The translations under genes were made by a program, and so were the position numbers. Positions 7,679 to 15,858 of a stretch of DNA of 64,000 nucleotides are shown piece by piece (the stretch's first letter is position 1; every line of letters begins with the position of its first letter). The notes beneath the pieces are model-generated. The model had not been told where the DNA came from, did not search any database, and saw only the letters and a program-made list of their open reading frames with translations. This stretch comes from CADCWK01 sp035944555 (GTDB taxonomy: Bacteria > Chloroflexota > Chloroflexia > Thermomicrobiales > UBA6265), in NCBI GenBank assembly GCA_035944555.1, contig DASZAY010000023.1, positions 124,001-188,000 of the forward strand, written 5' to 3'.

Positions 7679-8920
7679 GTGACGCGTCGGGTGGTCGTTA
7701 CCGGGGTCGGGGCCGTGACCCCGCTGGGCATCGGAGCCGAGACCTTCTGGCGGGAACTTCTCGCCGGCCACTCGGGTATCCGTCCGATCACGGGGTTCGA
7801 CACCAGCGACCTCGAGGTGAAGATCGCCGGTGAGGTCCCGGACTTCGTGCCGAAGGACCACATGGATGCCAAGGCGTCCAAGCGAATGGCCCGCTTCGCC
7901 CAGTTCGCCGTCGCGGCCACGCGGGAGGCGCTGGACAGTGCCGGTTTTGCCATCGATGACGACAACCGCGACCGGGTCGGCCTGACGATCAATACCGGTG
8001 GTGGTGGCGTGCCGTTGATCGAGGCCGAGACGCGCAACGCGATCGACAAGGGTCGCAAGCACGTCGGACCGTTCCTGATCCCGTTGTTTGCGCCGAACAT
8101 GGCCAGCAGCATGGTCGGGATCACCTTCGGGATCAAGGGACCGACGACCACCTCCGTCGCTGCGTGCGCGGCTGGCACCCAGGCGTTCGTCGACGCGGTC
8201 CATGCGCTGGAGCGCGGCGACGTCGACGTCATGGTCACCGGCGGGACCGAGGCCGCGCTGTCGTCGGTCGCGATCACGTCGCTGGCCCACATGGGTGCGC
8301 TGAGCCGATGGGATGGTGACCCGGCCGAAGCGAGCCGTCCGTTCGACGCCGACCGCAACGGCTTCGTCTTCTCCGAGGGGGCAGCGATCTTCGTCCTGGA
8401 GATGGAGGAGCATGCCCTGGCCCGGGGCGCGACCCCGATCGCCCAGGTCTGCGGTGGCGCGTACACCGCCGATGCCTTCCACCTGACCGCGCCGGACCCC
8501 AGCGGGGAGAGCGCCTCCAAGGCCATGCGCCGCGCCGTGGAGCGGAGCGGTCTGCAGCCGGAAGACATTGACTATATCGCCGCCCACGCCACGGCTACCC
8601 CGCTCGGCGACGCCGCCGAGACGCTGGCCCTGAAGAAGGCGTTCGGTGACCACGCCTACAAGCTGGCGATCTCGGCCAACAAGTCGATGGTCGGTCATCT
8701 GCTCGGCGCGGCCGGCGCGATCTCCGGGCTCGCCTGCATCCTCGCTATCCGCGACGGCAAGATCCCGCCGACGATCAACCTCCACACCCCCGATCCGACC
8801 TGCGACCTTGACTACACGCCGAACGTCCAGCGCGAGATGCCGGTCCGGGCGGCACTCGCCAACGGCTTCGGCTTCGGCGGGCAGAATGCGTGCGCCGTCT
8901 TCCGGGCCTGGGAAGGCTGA
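7679..8920 (+). CDS. fabF: Beta-ketoacyl-ACP synthase II
   Basis: The GTG at 7679, with GAGGTGG (7667-7673) at good spacing, gives 413 residues, the usual FabF length, and puts the nucleophile at C163 as in well-known FabF enzymes; the longer ATG frame adds an unlikely leader. Motifs: TSVAACAAGTQAF with C163, AAHATATPLGDAAE with the first histidine, SANKSMVGHLLGAAG with the second histidine, and NGFGFGGQNA near the end. It condenses malonyl-ACP with acyl-ACP, elongating fatty acids. It follows fabD and is the more canonical of the two ketosynthases here. Confidence 0.95.
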   Translation: MTRRVVVTGVGAVTPLGIGAETFWRELLAGHSGIRPITGFDTSDLEVKIAGEVPDFVPKDHMDAKASKRMARFAQFAVAATREALDSAGFAIDDDNRDRVGLTINTGGGGVPLIEAETRNAIDKGRKHVGPFLIPLFAPNMASSMVGITFGIKGPTTTSVAACAAGTQAFVDAVHALERGDVDVMVTGGTEAALSSVAITSLAHMGALSRWDGDPAEASRPFDADRNGFVFSEGAAIFVLEMEEHALARGATPIAQVCGGAYTADAFHLTAPDPSGESASKAMRRAVERSGLQPEDIDYIAAHATATPLGDAAETLALKKAFGDHAYKLAISANKSMVGHLLGAAGAISGLACILAIRDGKIPPTINLHTPDPTCDLDYTPNVQREMPVRAALANGFGFGGQNACAVFRAWEG

Positions 8921-8940
8921 TTTCCGCCATATCGAGTTGG

Positions 8941-8980
8941 GAGCGTGAGCCGTTTATCGGCTCACGCTCTGTCGTTTTTC
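8941..8980 (+). terminator. Intrinsic terminator after fabF
   Basis: GAGCGTGAGCCG (8941-8952), loop TTTAT, CGGCTCACGCTC (8958-8969), then TGTCGTTTTT. This is a 12-base-pair stem with a T-run. Confidence 0.88.
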
Positions 8981-9094
8981 GGCAGATGTGTTCGTCGTCG
9001 TGCGCTCGAGCATCCGTTTGATATCGCGCAATGACGAGATTTGGTAATGTTCATTGGTAGAATCGCATTGTCGTCCTCAACGCGGAGCATGCCG

Positions 9095-9772
9095 ATGTCG
9101 AGATCCGATGCTACATCCGCCGAGGAGATTTCCAACGATCCCAAGGGACTCGAGCTTCACGCACGTCTGCTCGCCGCCGACCCCACCGCCTACGACGACC
9201 TGTGGATCCGGTACTTCGAGGACCTCGTCGAGAATGCATGGTGGCAACTCCATGCGGGTCCAGAGCGTGACGATCGAGCCCGGGACATGGCAATGGCCAT
9301 CATCGTCAAGATGCGGGACGAGCCCCAGCGGTTCGATCCCTCCCGGGGCAAATCGCTCTGGGGGTATATGACGATGGACCTCAAGGGCGATCTCCTGAAC
9401 TACTTCGAGTGGGCGAAGCGCAATCCCCCACCCGCGAGTCTCGAACCCGCAGACGACGATGACGACGATGCTGTCGGAAAAGCCTCCGCTATCGGGAACC
9501 TCGTCTCCAACGACCCTCGGCCCGACGAGGTCCTTGAATCGCGCGAGGCGCGGGCATGGGTCCTCTCGGTCCGCGATGTGGTCGCTACGTCGGATGAGGA
9601 GAGGATCGTGTTTGATCTGCAGTATGTTCACGGGGAGAAAGCGACCGCTGCGTTCGCGGAGGGGCTTGGTGTCACGGCCCTGCCCGAAAAGGGGCAACGC
9701 GACCACGTCCAGAAGATCAAGGACCGGGTGGCCAAGCGGCTGCGCCGCCAGGTCCGGGAGACCATGCAATGA
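9095..9772 (+). CDS. Sigma-70 family-like factor, first gene of the HerA operon
   Basis: The preferred ATG at 9095 has GGAG (9084-9087) 7 bases upstream, giving 225 residues; ATGs at 9041 and 9089 are alternatives. Residues about 20-110 resemble sigma region 2 (LLAADPTAYDDLWIRYFEDL, then AMAIIVKMRDEPQRFDPSRG and LWGYMTMDLKGDLLNYFEWA), and the C-terminal part resembles a degenerate region 4 (SDEERIVFDLQYVHGEK...AFAEGLGV...KIKDRVAKRLRR). An acidic linker with six consecutive aspartates joins them. It would direct RNA polymerase to specific promoters, or has diverged into another DNA-binding role. Its stop overlaps the next start by 4 bases (ATGA), so translation is probably coupled. It opens a five-gene operon with HerA and a protease. 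Confidence 0.72.
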   Translation: MSRSDATSAEEISNDPKGLELHARLLAADPTAYDDLWIRYFEDLVENAWWQLHAGPERDDRARDMAMAIIVKMRDEPQRFDPSRGKSLWGYMTMDLKGDLLNYFEWAKRNPPPASLEPADDDDDDAVGKASAIGNLVSNDPRPDEVLESREARAWVLSVRDVVATSDEERIVFDLQYVHGEKATAAFAEGLGVTALPEKGQRDHVQKIKDRVAKRLRRQVRETMQ

Positions 9773-10326
9773 CCGACGAGCCGCGGGGCCCGATCCCGGT
9801 CCCCCAGGACGACGACAACGATTACCTCGGGCTCCCGGTATCCGACCGTAGCCTTGCCTGGCTTCACCGCCGGCTGATCACCGATGACCGGCAGTTGGCC
9901 AGTGTCCTGGAGCAGTACCGGCAGCAGGAAGGCTGGGACGAGGAACAGCTCGCCGCCCATCTCGGGACGACCCTGACCGGGCTGTATCGTCTCGGTCTCA
10001 GCGGTCGGCCGCGCGCCGACCAGTTCGGCGCCGACATCCAGGCCATCGCCTGGCGGCATGGCGTCCCGGACCTCACCCTGATGCGCCTCGTCCGGGCGGT
10101 TCAGACCCGAGCCGCCTTCGTAGCGTCCCCCGGCGTCGGTCGTATGCTCGCCGCGGCCCGGGACCACGACGGCGAGCAACTGGCTCCCGCGTCCCTCGTC
10201 AGCGAGGAGCGGGCGACGTATGACCCTGATCCGTCCGCCGCGTCCGATCAGGATGCGGCGGACGGAGACCTCTCGTCGGACGACGCGCCCGGCGAGCGCG
10301 GCCCGGATGGCCGACCGTCCCGGTGA
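9769..10326 (+). CDS. Helix-turn-helix-like regulator in the HerA operon
   Basis: A 185-residue protein, ATG overlapping the previous stop by 4 bases. The middle part (about residues 38-85) looks like an XRE-style helix-turn-helix: LEQYRQQEGWDEEQLAAHLG followed by TTLTGLYRLGLSGRP. The next 40 residues are helical, and the last 55 are acidic, low in complexity and probably disordered. Such a protein next to an ImmA/IrrE protease often is the repressor the protease cleaves; here that pairing is inferred from order and spacing only. Its stop overlaps the protease start by 4 bases (GTGA). Confidence 0.62.
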   Translation: MTDEPRGPIPVPQDDDNDYLGLPVSDRSLAWLHRRLITDDRQLASVLEQYRQQEGWDEEQLAAHLGTTLTGLYRLGLSGRPRADQFGADIQAIAWRHGVPDLTLMRLVRAVQTRAAFVASPGVGRMLAAARDHDGEQLAPASLVSEERATYDPDPSAASDQDAADGDLSSDDAPGERGPDGRPSR

Positions 10327-11045
10327 CCCGTCCGGAACTGGTTGCTGCCGCACGTCAGTTCTGGGCCGACCCACGTATCCCGGCCGGCACGCCGCGCTCA
10401 GTGGAATGGGCGATCAGTTGTGTCCATCCCGTCTCGATCGAATTCCAGCCCCGCCTGTCGATCGGGACCTTGCAGGACTGGATGGACGCACACGGCTTTG
10501 GCGTGCGGCTGGACGACCGGAACCGGCGGCTCCGCGGCTGCGCGATGGCGCATGGCGGTTCCGGGCTCATCGTCCTTGATACGGACGACGATCCGGCCGA
10601 ACAGGACTTTACCCTGGCCCACGAGGTCGCCCACCTCCTGCTGGATTACTACGGCCCGCGCGACCGCCTCGCCGGGATGATCGACGATCACGATGGTGCG
10701 GTCTTCGACGGGCACCAGGCTCCGTCGATCGAGCAGCAGATCTCGGCCGCGCTCCGGGGGCATGACCTTCGCCCGTTCGTCCACCTGCTCGCCCGTGACG
10801 CCAATCGGACTGCGTCGCCGGCGGTCCTGGCCCGGGAGCAGCTGGCGGACGAGCTTGCCTGCGAGCTGCTCGCGCCGATGGACGAGGTCCGTACCCGTCT
10901 CCAGTCCGGGCAGGATGTCCGGGACGTCAACGCCCTGCTCCGGGATCGGTACCGGTTGCCGGCCGGCGCATCCGACGATTACGCCCGCCGCCTCGTGCGG
11001 CGGTTCCTCCCGCCACCCACCTTCGTCGACTGGCTGAGCGGCTGA
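10323..11045 (+). CDS. ImmA/IrrE-type zinc metalloprotease
   Basis: A 240-residue protein starting at GTG 10323. The gluzincin motif HEVAH is at residues 100-104 in DFTLAHEVAHLLLDYYG, and the usual third-ligand helix appears as REQLADELACELLAP (residues 171-185, glutamate 172 or 177). Known family members (ImmA of ICEBs1, IrrE/PprI of Deinococcus) cleave a partner repressor to switch on genes after damage. The gap between HEVAH and the second helix is about 68 residues, longer than usual and occupied by a helical insert. It lies between an HTH gene and the NurA-like/HerA pair, so it could derepress the operon on damage or infection. Confidence 0.85.
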   Translation: MTRPELVAAARQFWADPRIPAGTPRSVEWAISCVHPVSIEFQPRLSIGTLQDWMDAHGFGVRLDDRNRRLRGCAMAHGGSGLIVLDTDDDPAEQDFTLAHEVAHLLLDYYGPRDRLAGMIDDHDGAVFDGHQAPSIEQQISAALRGHDLRPFVHLLARDANRTASPAVLAREQLADELACELLAPMDEVRTRLQSGQDVRDVNALLRDRYRLPAGASDDYARRLVRRFLPPPTFVDWLSG

Positions 11046-11068
11046 ACAGATGGGAAAGGCCGACAGCG

Positions 11069-12304
11069 ATGACCGATGACGCGCAAAGGCCCCTCCCTGG
11101 CGACGGGCCCCTCCCGGGAGACGCCGGGCCGGGCGAATCCGGCCCGATCCTCGCCGACACCCAACTCATCGGCGCCGAGGCGTTCCGGGACACCTTCGGA
11201 GAATCGCTCGACGCCGCTCTCGACCTCTCGACGTGGCCACCGGGTGGCGACCTGGTCGCGCTCTATCACCAGCTGGAAGAGGAACTGGCCGTCGCGTCCC
11301 GCGATGAGCTAAGCCACATGGACGCGATCCGGCGTTCGGTCCTGCCCCGGATCGCCAGGCGTCCCGGCGCCCCCGACGGGATGGGCTTCTTCCGGTTCTC
11401 CCTCGATGACATCCGGGGGGCGCATCGCTCGTTGCTGTTCAACGGCGGCGTCGAAGCCGTACGCGCCACGGTCGTCGCTCACGAGACGCTGGCGTTGACC
11501 GTTACCCAGCTCGGGATCAGCCTCGTCAGCTATCACGGGGATCGCGGCACCTGGGGCCACCGCCTCTTCCGGCGGGATCTCCGATCGTCGCCCGGCACGG
11601 TCGAGCAGCAGGCCGTCAGGCTGATCCAGCAGCGGCAGGCTGGGGCGGCCGACGAGGGACTCGCGGAACAGCGGATGTCGATGCTGGCACGCCGGGGCAT
11701 CCTCGCCTACGCCGAGCGCTCGGTCCTGCTGAACGAGAGCAGCGCACCGTGGCGGCTCGGCGCGGGCAACCCGGTCCCGTTCGAGCTCCTGACCGGTGCC
11801 GGCAGCATGGAGCTGGCGACCAGGAGCACGGAGCTCCTTCAGCGCCTGGTCCAGGACCATGGCAGGTTCGTCTTCGTCTCACCTCAGAGCCGTGAGCGCG
11901 GGCTTCTCACCGTTGGGAACGCCTTGGCTCCACTCGAGTATGTCGTGCTGGACAACATGCTTGCCCGGATGCGTGCGCTGACCGAACGTTCCCACTTCAC
12001 CGCTCACGAGAAGGGCATCGTCGACGAGTTCGTGGCCGAGATCGGACCCGAAATCGTGATGGGCATCTACCGGGCCTCGGAGATCGGGCAACCCCGGATC
12101 TTCTACGGGCACCGCGAGCGCATCCACGAGGCAGCGTTGATCGCCATCGCCGACAGCGTCCTGCACGAGCATCGCGCCTTCCCGCTCCTGCTGGATCTCG
12201 CCGAGCAGGTCTGCCGCGGGATGTTCCCTCCCGCCGAGATCACCGGGATCAGCCAGCAGGCGCATATCGACTCGGGCCTGCCGCTGAACTACGTGAGCGA
12301 CTAG
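11069..12304 (+). CDS. Putative NurA-like protein paired with HerA ATPase
   Basis: A 411-residue protein I cannot assign by motif alone. It sits 37 bases before a HerA-type ATPase, the place where NurA nuclease is found in archaea and some bacteria. Some features fit a divergent NurA fold: a strand near residues 120-155 starting FNGGVEAVRATVV where NurA has Asp-Gly-Ser, a strand and helix FELLTGAGSMELATRSTELL followed by RFVFVSPQSRERG, and a C-terminal segment ADSVLHEHRAFPLLLDLAEQ. If the alignment holds, the first catalytic aspartate is replaced by asparagine, so catalysis may be lost or rearranged. The N-terminus (about 35 residues) is Gly/Pro-rich. A structure prediction is needed to confirm this; the identity stays tentative. 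Confidence 0.55.
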   Translation: MTDDAQRPLPGDGPLPGDAGPGESGPILADTQLIGAEAFRDTFGESLDAALDLSTWPPGGDLVALYHQLEEELAVASRDELSHMDAIRRSVLPRIARRPGAPDGMGFFRFSLDDIRGAHRSLLFNGGVEAVRATVVAHETLALTVTQLGISLVSYHGDRGTWGHRLFRRDLRSSPGTVEQQAVRLIQQRQAGAADEGLAEQRMSMLARRGILAYAERSVLLNESSAPWRLGAGNPVPFELLTGAGSMELATRSTELLQRLVQDHGRFVFVSPQSRERGLLTVGNALAPLEYVVLDNMLARMRALTERSHFTAHEKGIVDEFVAEIGPEIVMGIYRASEIGQPRIFYGHRERIHEAALIAIADSVLHEHRAFPLLLDLAEQVCRGMFPPAEITGISQQAHIDSGLPLNYVSD

Positions 12305-12341
12305 CGTCCGGCCAATCGCCAACGACCAGGGGAGTACGAAG

Positions 12342-14243
12342 ATGGTCCATCGCTGGAGCGAGAGCGGACGAACGGTGACGGCCGACGTGGCGGCCGACGC
12401 GAAGGATGATCGGGCAACCCTGCCACCGCCGCTCGACGATACGGCCCCGGTGGCCCCACCACACGATCCGGTGGGCCGTCTCGACGCGACCCGGGCCGAG
12501 GCAGGTCTGCCGCCGTGGGATGCCGAGATGGGCCCAGGTGTGGTGGGACACACGATGTACGACCTCCCCAACAGCGAGGACGGTACCGTTACCGTGCTGC
12601 TACCGCGGGACAACATCCCACTGACTCCCAGCCAGTCACTCGTGCGGATCATCAGTGGCGACAAACGGGTCTACCTGGGCTTGGTCGTCGCCGGGCCGTT
12701 CGCCGAGCCGGACGGACTCCGGGCCGACGCCAGCCTTATCGTCACGACCAGCGTCCGCAGCCAGCCGTTCCAGCCCCAGTACCACGGTCGGGTGAAGATC
12801 GAGCTCCTTGGCGAGGAGGTCAGCGGGGTGCTGCAGGCGCCACGCTTCAGGCCCTTGCCATCATCGACGGTGACCGTATTGGACGACGCCGAGACAGCCC
12901 GCGTCCTCCAGGTCGACGGTGACATCCGGCTGGGCCGGGCTATCGGGCACGACGATGTCCCGGTCGGGCTCCCCTCGACGAGCAAGAACATCCTTCCCCG
13001 CCACCTTGGCGTCGTGGGAACAACGGGTGGCGGCAAGTCCACGACCGTCGCCGGCCTGTTGGGCGAGGCGCAGCGGGCGGGGCTGGCCGTCGTGCTGCTC
13101 GACGTCGAGGGTGAGTACACGCACGTCCATGAGCCGACGACTGACAACAACATGATCCGGCTCCTGGCGCTGGACAAGCGGACGCCGGCCGGGATCGAGG
13201 GCACCCACCTGTTCCACCTCGTCGGGCGTGATACGACCAACGAGGACCACCCCAGCACGACTCCGTTCAGCCTCCGGTTCAGCGACCTCTCCCCGCATAC
13301 GGTCACCGAGATCCTCGACCTGACCGAGGCCCAGCAGGAGCGCTACTTCCAGGCGTGGGAGCTGGCCCGGACGCTGGTCTCGGAACGGAAGATTCCCCTG
13401 CCCGCCGGGATGAACCCGGTCGACGTCGCCGAGCTGGACGAGTTCGAGGTTGGCTGCCCGGGGGTGACGCTCAACATCATGGCCGACCTGATCGGCGCGT
13501 TCATCAATGCCGCCGATAAGTCCGACTTCACGTTCCATGAGGCGCCCCTCGTCGAGAACGAAAAGCTGATCAAGGGCAAGATCGCCGAGCGCAAGCCGAC
13601 GTCGCCGGTCAGCTGGAAGGCGCTGCGTGGCCGGATCTCACGGCTCCAGCGGCTGCGGGTGTTCGACCGGACCGGGGACGGTGGCCGGCCACTCAACCTG
13701 GACCAGCTGCTCCAGCCCGGCCGGGTCAACATCTTCGACCTGTCTGATCTCGACGGCACCGATCTGCGGAACATCGTGATCGCGGACCTGCTCCGCGGGA
13801 TCCAGGTCGCCCAGGAGCGCCGCTACGAGCGCTGGGAGTCAACCGGCGAGGGCGGTCCGCCACGCACCCTCGTCGTGGTCGAGGAGGCGCACGAGTTCCT
13901 CGCACGCAACCGTGTCGCCCGGATGCCGGTGCTGTTCGGGCAGGTCGAGCGGATCGCCAAGCGGGGCCGGAAGCGCTGGCTCGGTCTGGCATTCGTGACG
14001 CAGCTGCCCCAGCACCTCGCGCCACAGGTCTCGGCGCTGATCAACAACTGGGTGATCCACAAGGTCGCCGATCCGGCCGCGGTCAGCGAGCTCCGCCAGT
14101 CGGTCAGCGGGATCGACGACAGCCTCTGGAAGACTGTTCGTGGGCTGGCGCCGGGACAGGCGGTGGTCGCCTGTGGGCACATGACCCGCCCCGTCCTGAC
14201 GGCGATCCACCCGACCTCGGCCCAGCTGCGCATGGTGGACTAG
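12342..14243 (+). CDS. HerA-type DNA translocase (FtsK/HerA ATPase)
   Basis: A 633-residue AAA+ motor. The N-terminal part (about 60-210) is beta-rich, like the HAS barrel, and the P-loop GTTGGGKST is at 226-234. Walker B with the HerA-type double glutamate is LVVVEEAHEF (about 509-518), followed by RIAKRGRKRWLGLAFVTQ, the sensor region, and PGQAVVACGHMTRPVL near the C-terminus. HerA proteins are hexameric rings that pump DNA and partner with a nuclease, either NurA in end resection or other effectors in bacterial antiviral systems. The start ATG at 12342 follows GGGGAG. It closes the operon that begins at 9095 and follows the NurA-like gene by 37 bases. Confidence 0.9.
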   Translation: MVHRWSESGRTVTADVAADAKDDRATLPPPLDDTAPVAPPHDPVGRLDATRAEAGLPPWDAEMGPGVVGHTMYDLPNSEDGTVTVLLPRDNIPLTPSQSLVRIISGDKRVYLGLVVAGPFAEPDGLRADASLIVTTSVRSQPFQPQYHGRVKIELLGEEVSGVLQAPRFRPLPSSTVTVLDDAETARVLQVDGDIRLGRAIGHDDVPVGLPSTSKNILPRHLGVVGTTGGGKSTTVAGLLGEAQRAGLAVVLLDVEGEYTHVHEPTTDNNMIRLLALDKRTPAGIEGTHLFHLVGRDTTNEDHPSTTPFSLRFSDLSPHTVTEILDLTEAQQERYFQAWELARTLVSERKIPLPAGMNPVDVAELDEFEVGCPGVTLNIMADLIGAFINAADKSDFTFHEAPLVENEKLIKGKIAERKPTSPVSWKALRGRISRLQRLRVFDRTGDGGRPLNLDQLLQPGRVNIFDLSDLDGTDLRNIVIADLLRGIQVAQERRYERWESTGEGGPPRTLVVVEEAHEFLARNRVARMPVLFGQVERIAKRGRKRWLGLAFVTQLPQHLAPQVSALINNWVIHKVADPAAVSELRQSVSGIDDSLWKTVRGLAPGQAVVACGHMTRPVLTAIHPTSAQLRMVD

Positions 14244-14531
14244 CGAACGGAGCGGCCCCCGCCTTTGCCAACCGGCGACCGGCGACCGGTCATAGGCGAC
14301 GTGGCCGGAGCGGACGGTACCAACAGGCGAGTTCTCCTGTTGTGCGGACATTGTCGCGGCTGGCATGCTGAACTTCGCCCACGCCTCGCGCGGCTGGTCC
14401 TGTCCAGCCCCGGATATGGCACGCGCCCGGCAGCTCCCCAGTCCCGCCACCCCTCGGTGGTGGGATGGACAGTGAGTAGCCGACGCTGTCCCTGCCCCCG
14501 GATCGTGGACCCTCGGGAGTCGGAGATCGCC

Positions 14532-14789
14532 GTGAATCACCCAGCTGCCCCGCTCGGAGGCCAGCCACCCGCCACGCGCAGGGCAGTCCGGTCATCGCGG
14601 ACGGACGACGATCGTCCGCCCGCATGCCCCGTCTGCCAGCGTCGCCTCGCCATCCTGAGCACCCATATCGATACCAACGCTGACGGCCAGCGCACGCGCT
14701 ACCAGGTCTGGGGATGCCCACGAGGACATGCGACGGCCCGCCGGGTTCGCGGCGCGTTCCTGCCGGTCGAGCTCCTGCCCGAGCCCTGA
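14532..14789 (+). CDS. Small zinc-ribbon protein
   Basis: An 85-residue frame from GTG 14532, with CGGAG 6 bases upstream; the longer frame to 14265 overlaps no better ribosome site. The N-terminal 30 residues are low in complexity. The rest has CPVC (C32, C35) and CPRGH (C62, H66), spaced like a zinc ribbon around a strand-rich middle (THIDTNADGQRTRYQVWG). I do not recognise the family. It follows HerA by 288 bases, so co-transcription is uncertain. Confidence 0.55.
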   Translation: MNHPAAPLGGQPPATRRAVRSSRTDDDRPPACPVCQRRLAILSTHIDTNADGQRTRYQVWGCPRGHATARRVRGAFLPVELLPEP

Positions 14790-14958
14790 ACCATCGCCCC
14801 GGACGTGCCGACCAGGTTGTCAATCCTGCATATTCCTGACTGATCCTCACTGCAGAATGCCAAACCTGCGATAGGATGCCGGGACCGGAACCGACAGGCG
14901 GTGACCGGTGATGGAATATCCCCACTCCAGGCGTGAGGGGGGTCAGGGAGCAGGCTGG

Positions 14959-15768
14959 ATGATCTTCAATACTCCGGACCGCGTCGCGGCATTGACGCCG
15001 AAGAACCCGTTCGACCGGCTGCCGGACGGTCGACCGCAGGTCCCGGACGATCTCCTGGAGCGCATGAAGCTCGTTACCAACGACGAAGCCTGGGCGACGA
15101 TGGAATCCCGCCACGGCTACAAGTACCAGTTCACGCGCGACTGGATGGTCACCCACCCGGAGCGGATGCTGGTCGGCCGCGTGATCACGGCCCAGTTCGT
15201 TCCCGTCCGCCCCGACTTTCACGAGGTCGTGGCCCGGATCGGTGAGAGCGAAGGGCGCCGTGGTGGCCAGAACAACTGGGTGATCGACACGCTCGGCCCC
15301 AACGACGTCCTGGTCGTCGACATCTTCGGCAAGGTGCGGGACGGCACGGTCATCGGCGACAACCTGTCGACCGCGATCGCGGCCCGGACCAAGGCCGGCA
15401 TCGTCATCAATGGCGCCGTCCGGGACTACGCCCGGATCCTGGAGTTGGACGACTTCAATTGCTACCACCGCGGCGTGGACCCGACCCCGATCCGCGAGGT
15501 CACGCTGGCCGGCGTGAACATCCCGATCCGGATCGACGATGTCACCGTCATGCCGGGCGACGTGGTGCTGGGTACGCAGGAGGGGCTGTCCTTCATCCCG
15601 CCGCACCTCGCCCAGCAGGTCGTCGAGGAGTCCGAGAACACCCGCCAGCGGGATGTCTTCGGCAAGCTCCGGCTGGCCCAGGGCAAGTACACCACCGGCC
15701 AGATCGACATCCCGACCTGGGAGGACGCCATCGAGGCTGACTACCAGGAATGGCTGAAGAGCAACTAA
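14959..15768 (+). CDS. RraA/HMG-CHA aldolase family protein
   Basis: A 269-residue protein from ATG 14959, chosen because AGGGAG lies 8 bases upstream and relatives begin near this residue; ATG 14911 is an alternative. Residues about 95-235 carry the RraA-like fold: DVLVVDIFGKVRDGTVIGDN, AIAARTKAGIVINGAVRDYA with the conserved Arg-Asp pair, and DDVTVMPGDVVLG (glycine loop). Family members are metal-dependent aldolases or decarboxylases acting on oxaloacetate or 4-hydroxy-4-methyl-2-oxoglutarate, or RNase E regulators. The long N-terminal arm with DRLPDGRPQVPDDLLERMK matches a subfamily often labelled dimethylmenaquinone methyltransferase; that name is misleading. Substrate unknown. Confidence 0.82.
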   Translation: MIFNTPDRVAALTPKNPFDRLPDGRPQVPDDLLERMKLVTNDEAWATMESRHGYKYQFTRDWMVTHPERMLVGRVITAQFVPVRPDFHEVVARIGESEGRRGGQNNWVIDTLGPNDVLVVDIFGKVRDGTVIGDNLSTAIAARTKAGIVINGAVRDYARILELDDFNCYHRGVDPTPIREVTLAGVNIPIRIDDVTVMPGDVVLGTQEGLSFIPPHLAQQVVEESENTRQRDVFGKLRLAQGKYTTGQIDIPTWEDAIEADYQEWLKSN

Positions 15769-15791
15769 CCGCTGCCCTCAGATCATGAGCA

Positions 15792-15830
15792 GGCGGACCG
15801 GTCCCTGTATTGGGGACCGGCCCGTCTTTT
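15792..15830 (+). terminator. Terminator after the RraA-like gene
   Basis: CGGACCGGTCCC, loop TGTATT, GGGGACCGGCCCG, then TCTTTT. The stem is imperfect but GC-rich, and the T-run is on the plus strand, so it serves the RraA-like gene rather than the convergent regulator operon. Confidence 0.7.
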
Positions 15831-15858
15831 CCTGCTCACCGATCAGCCGACAGTACGC

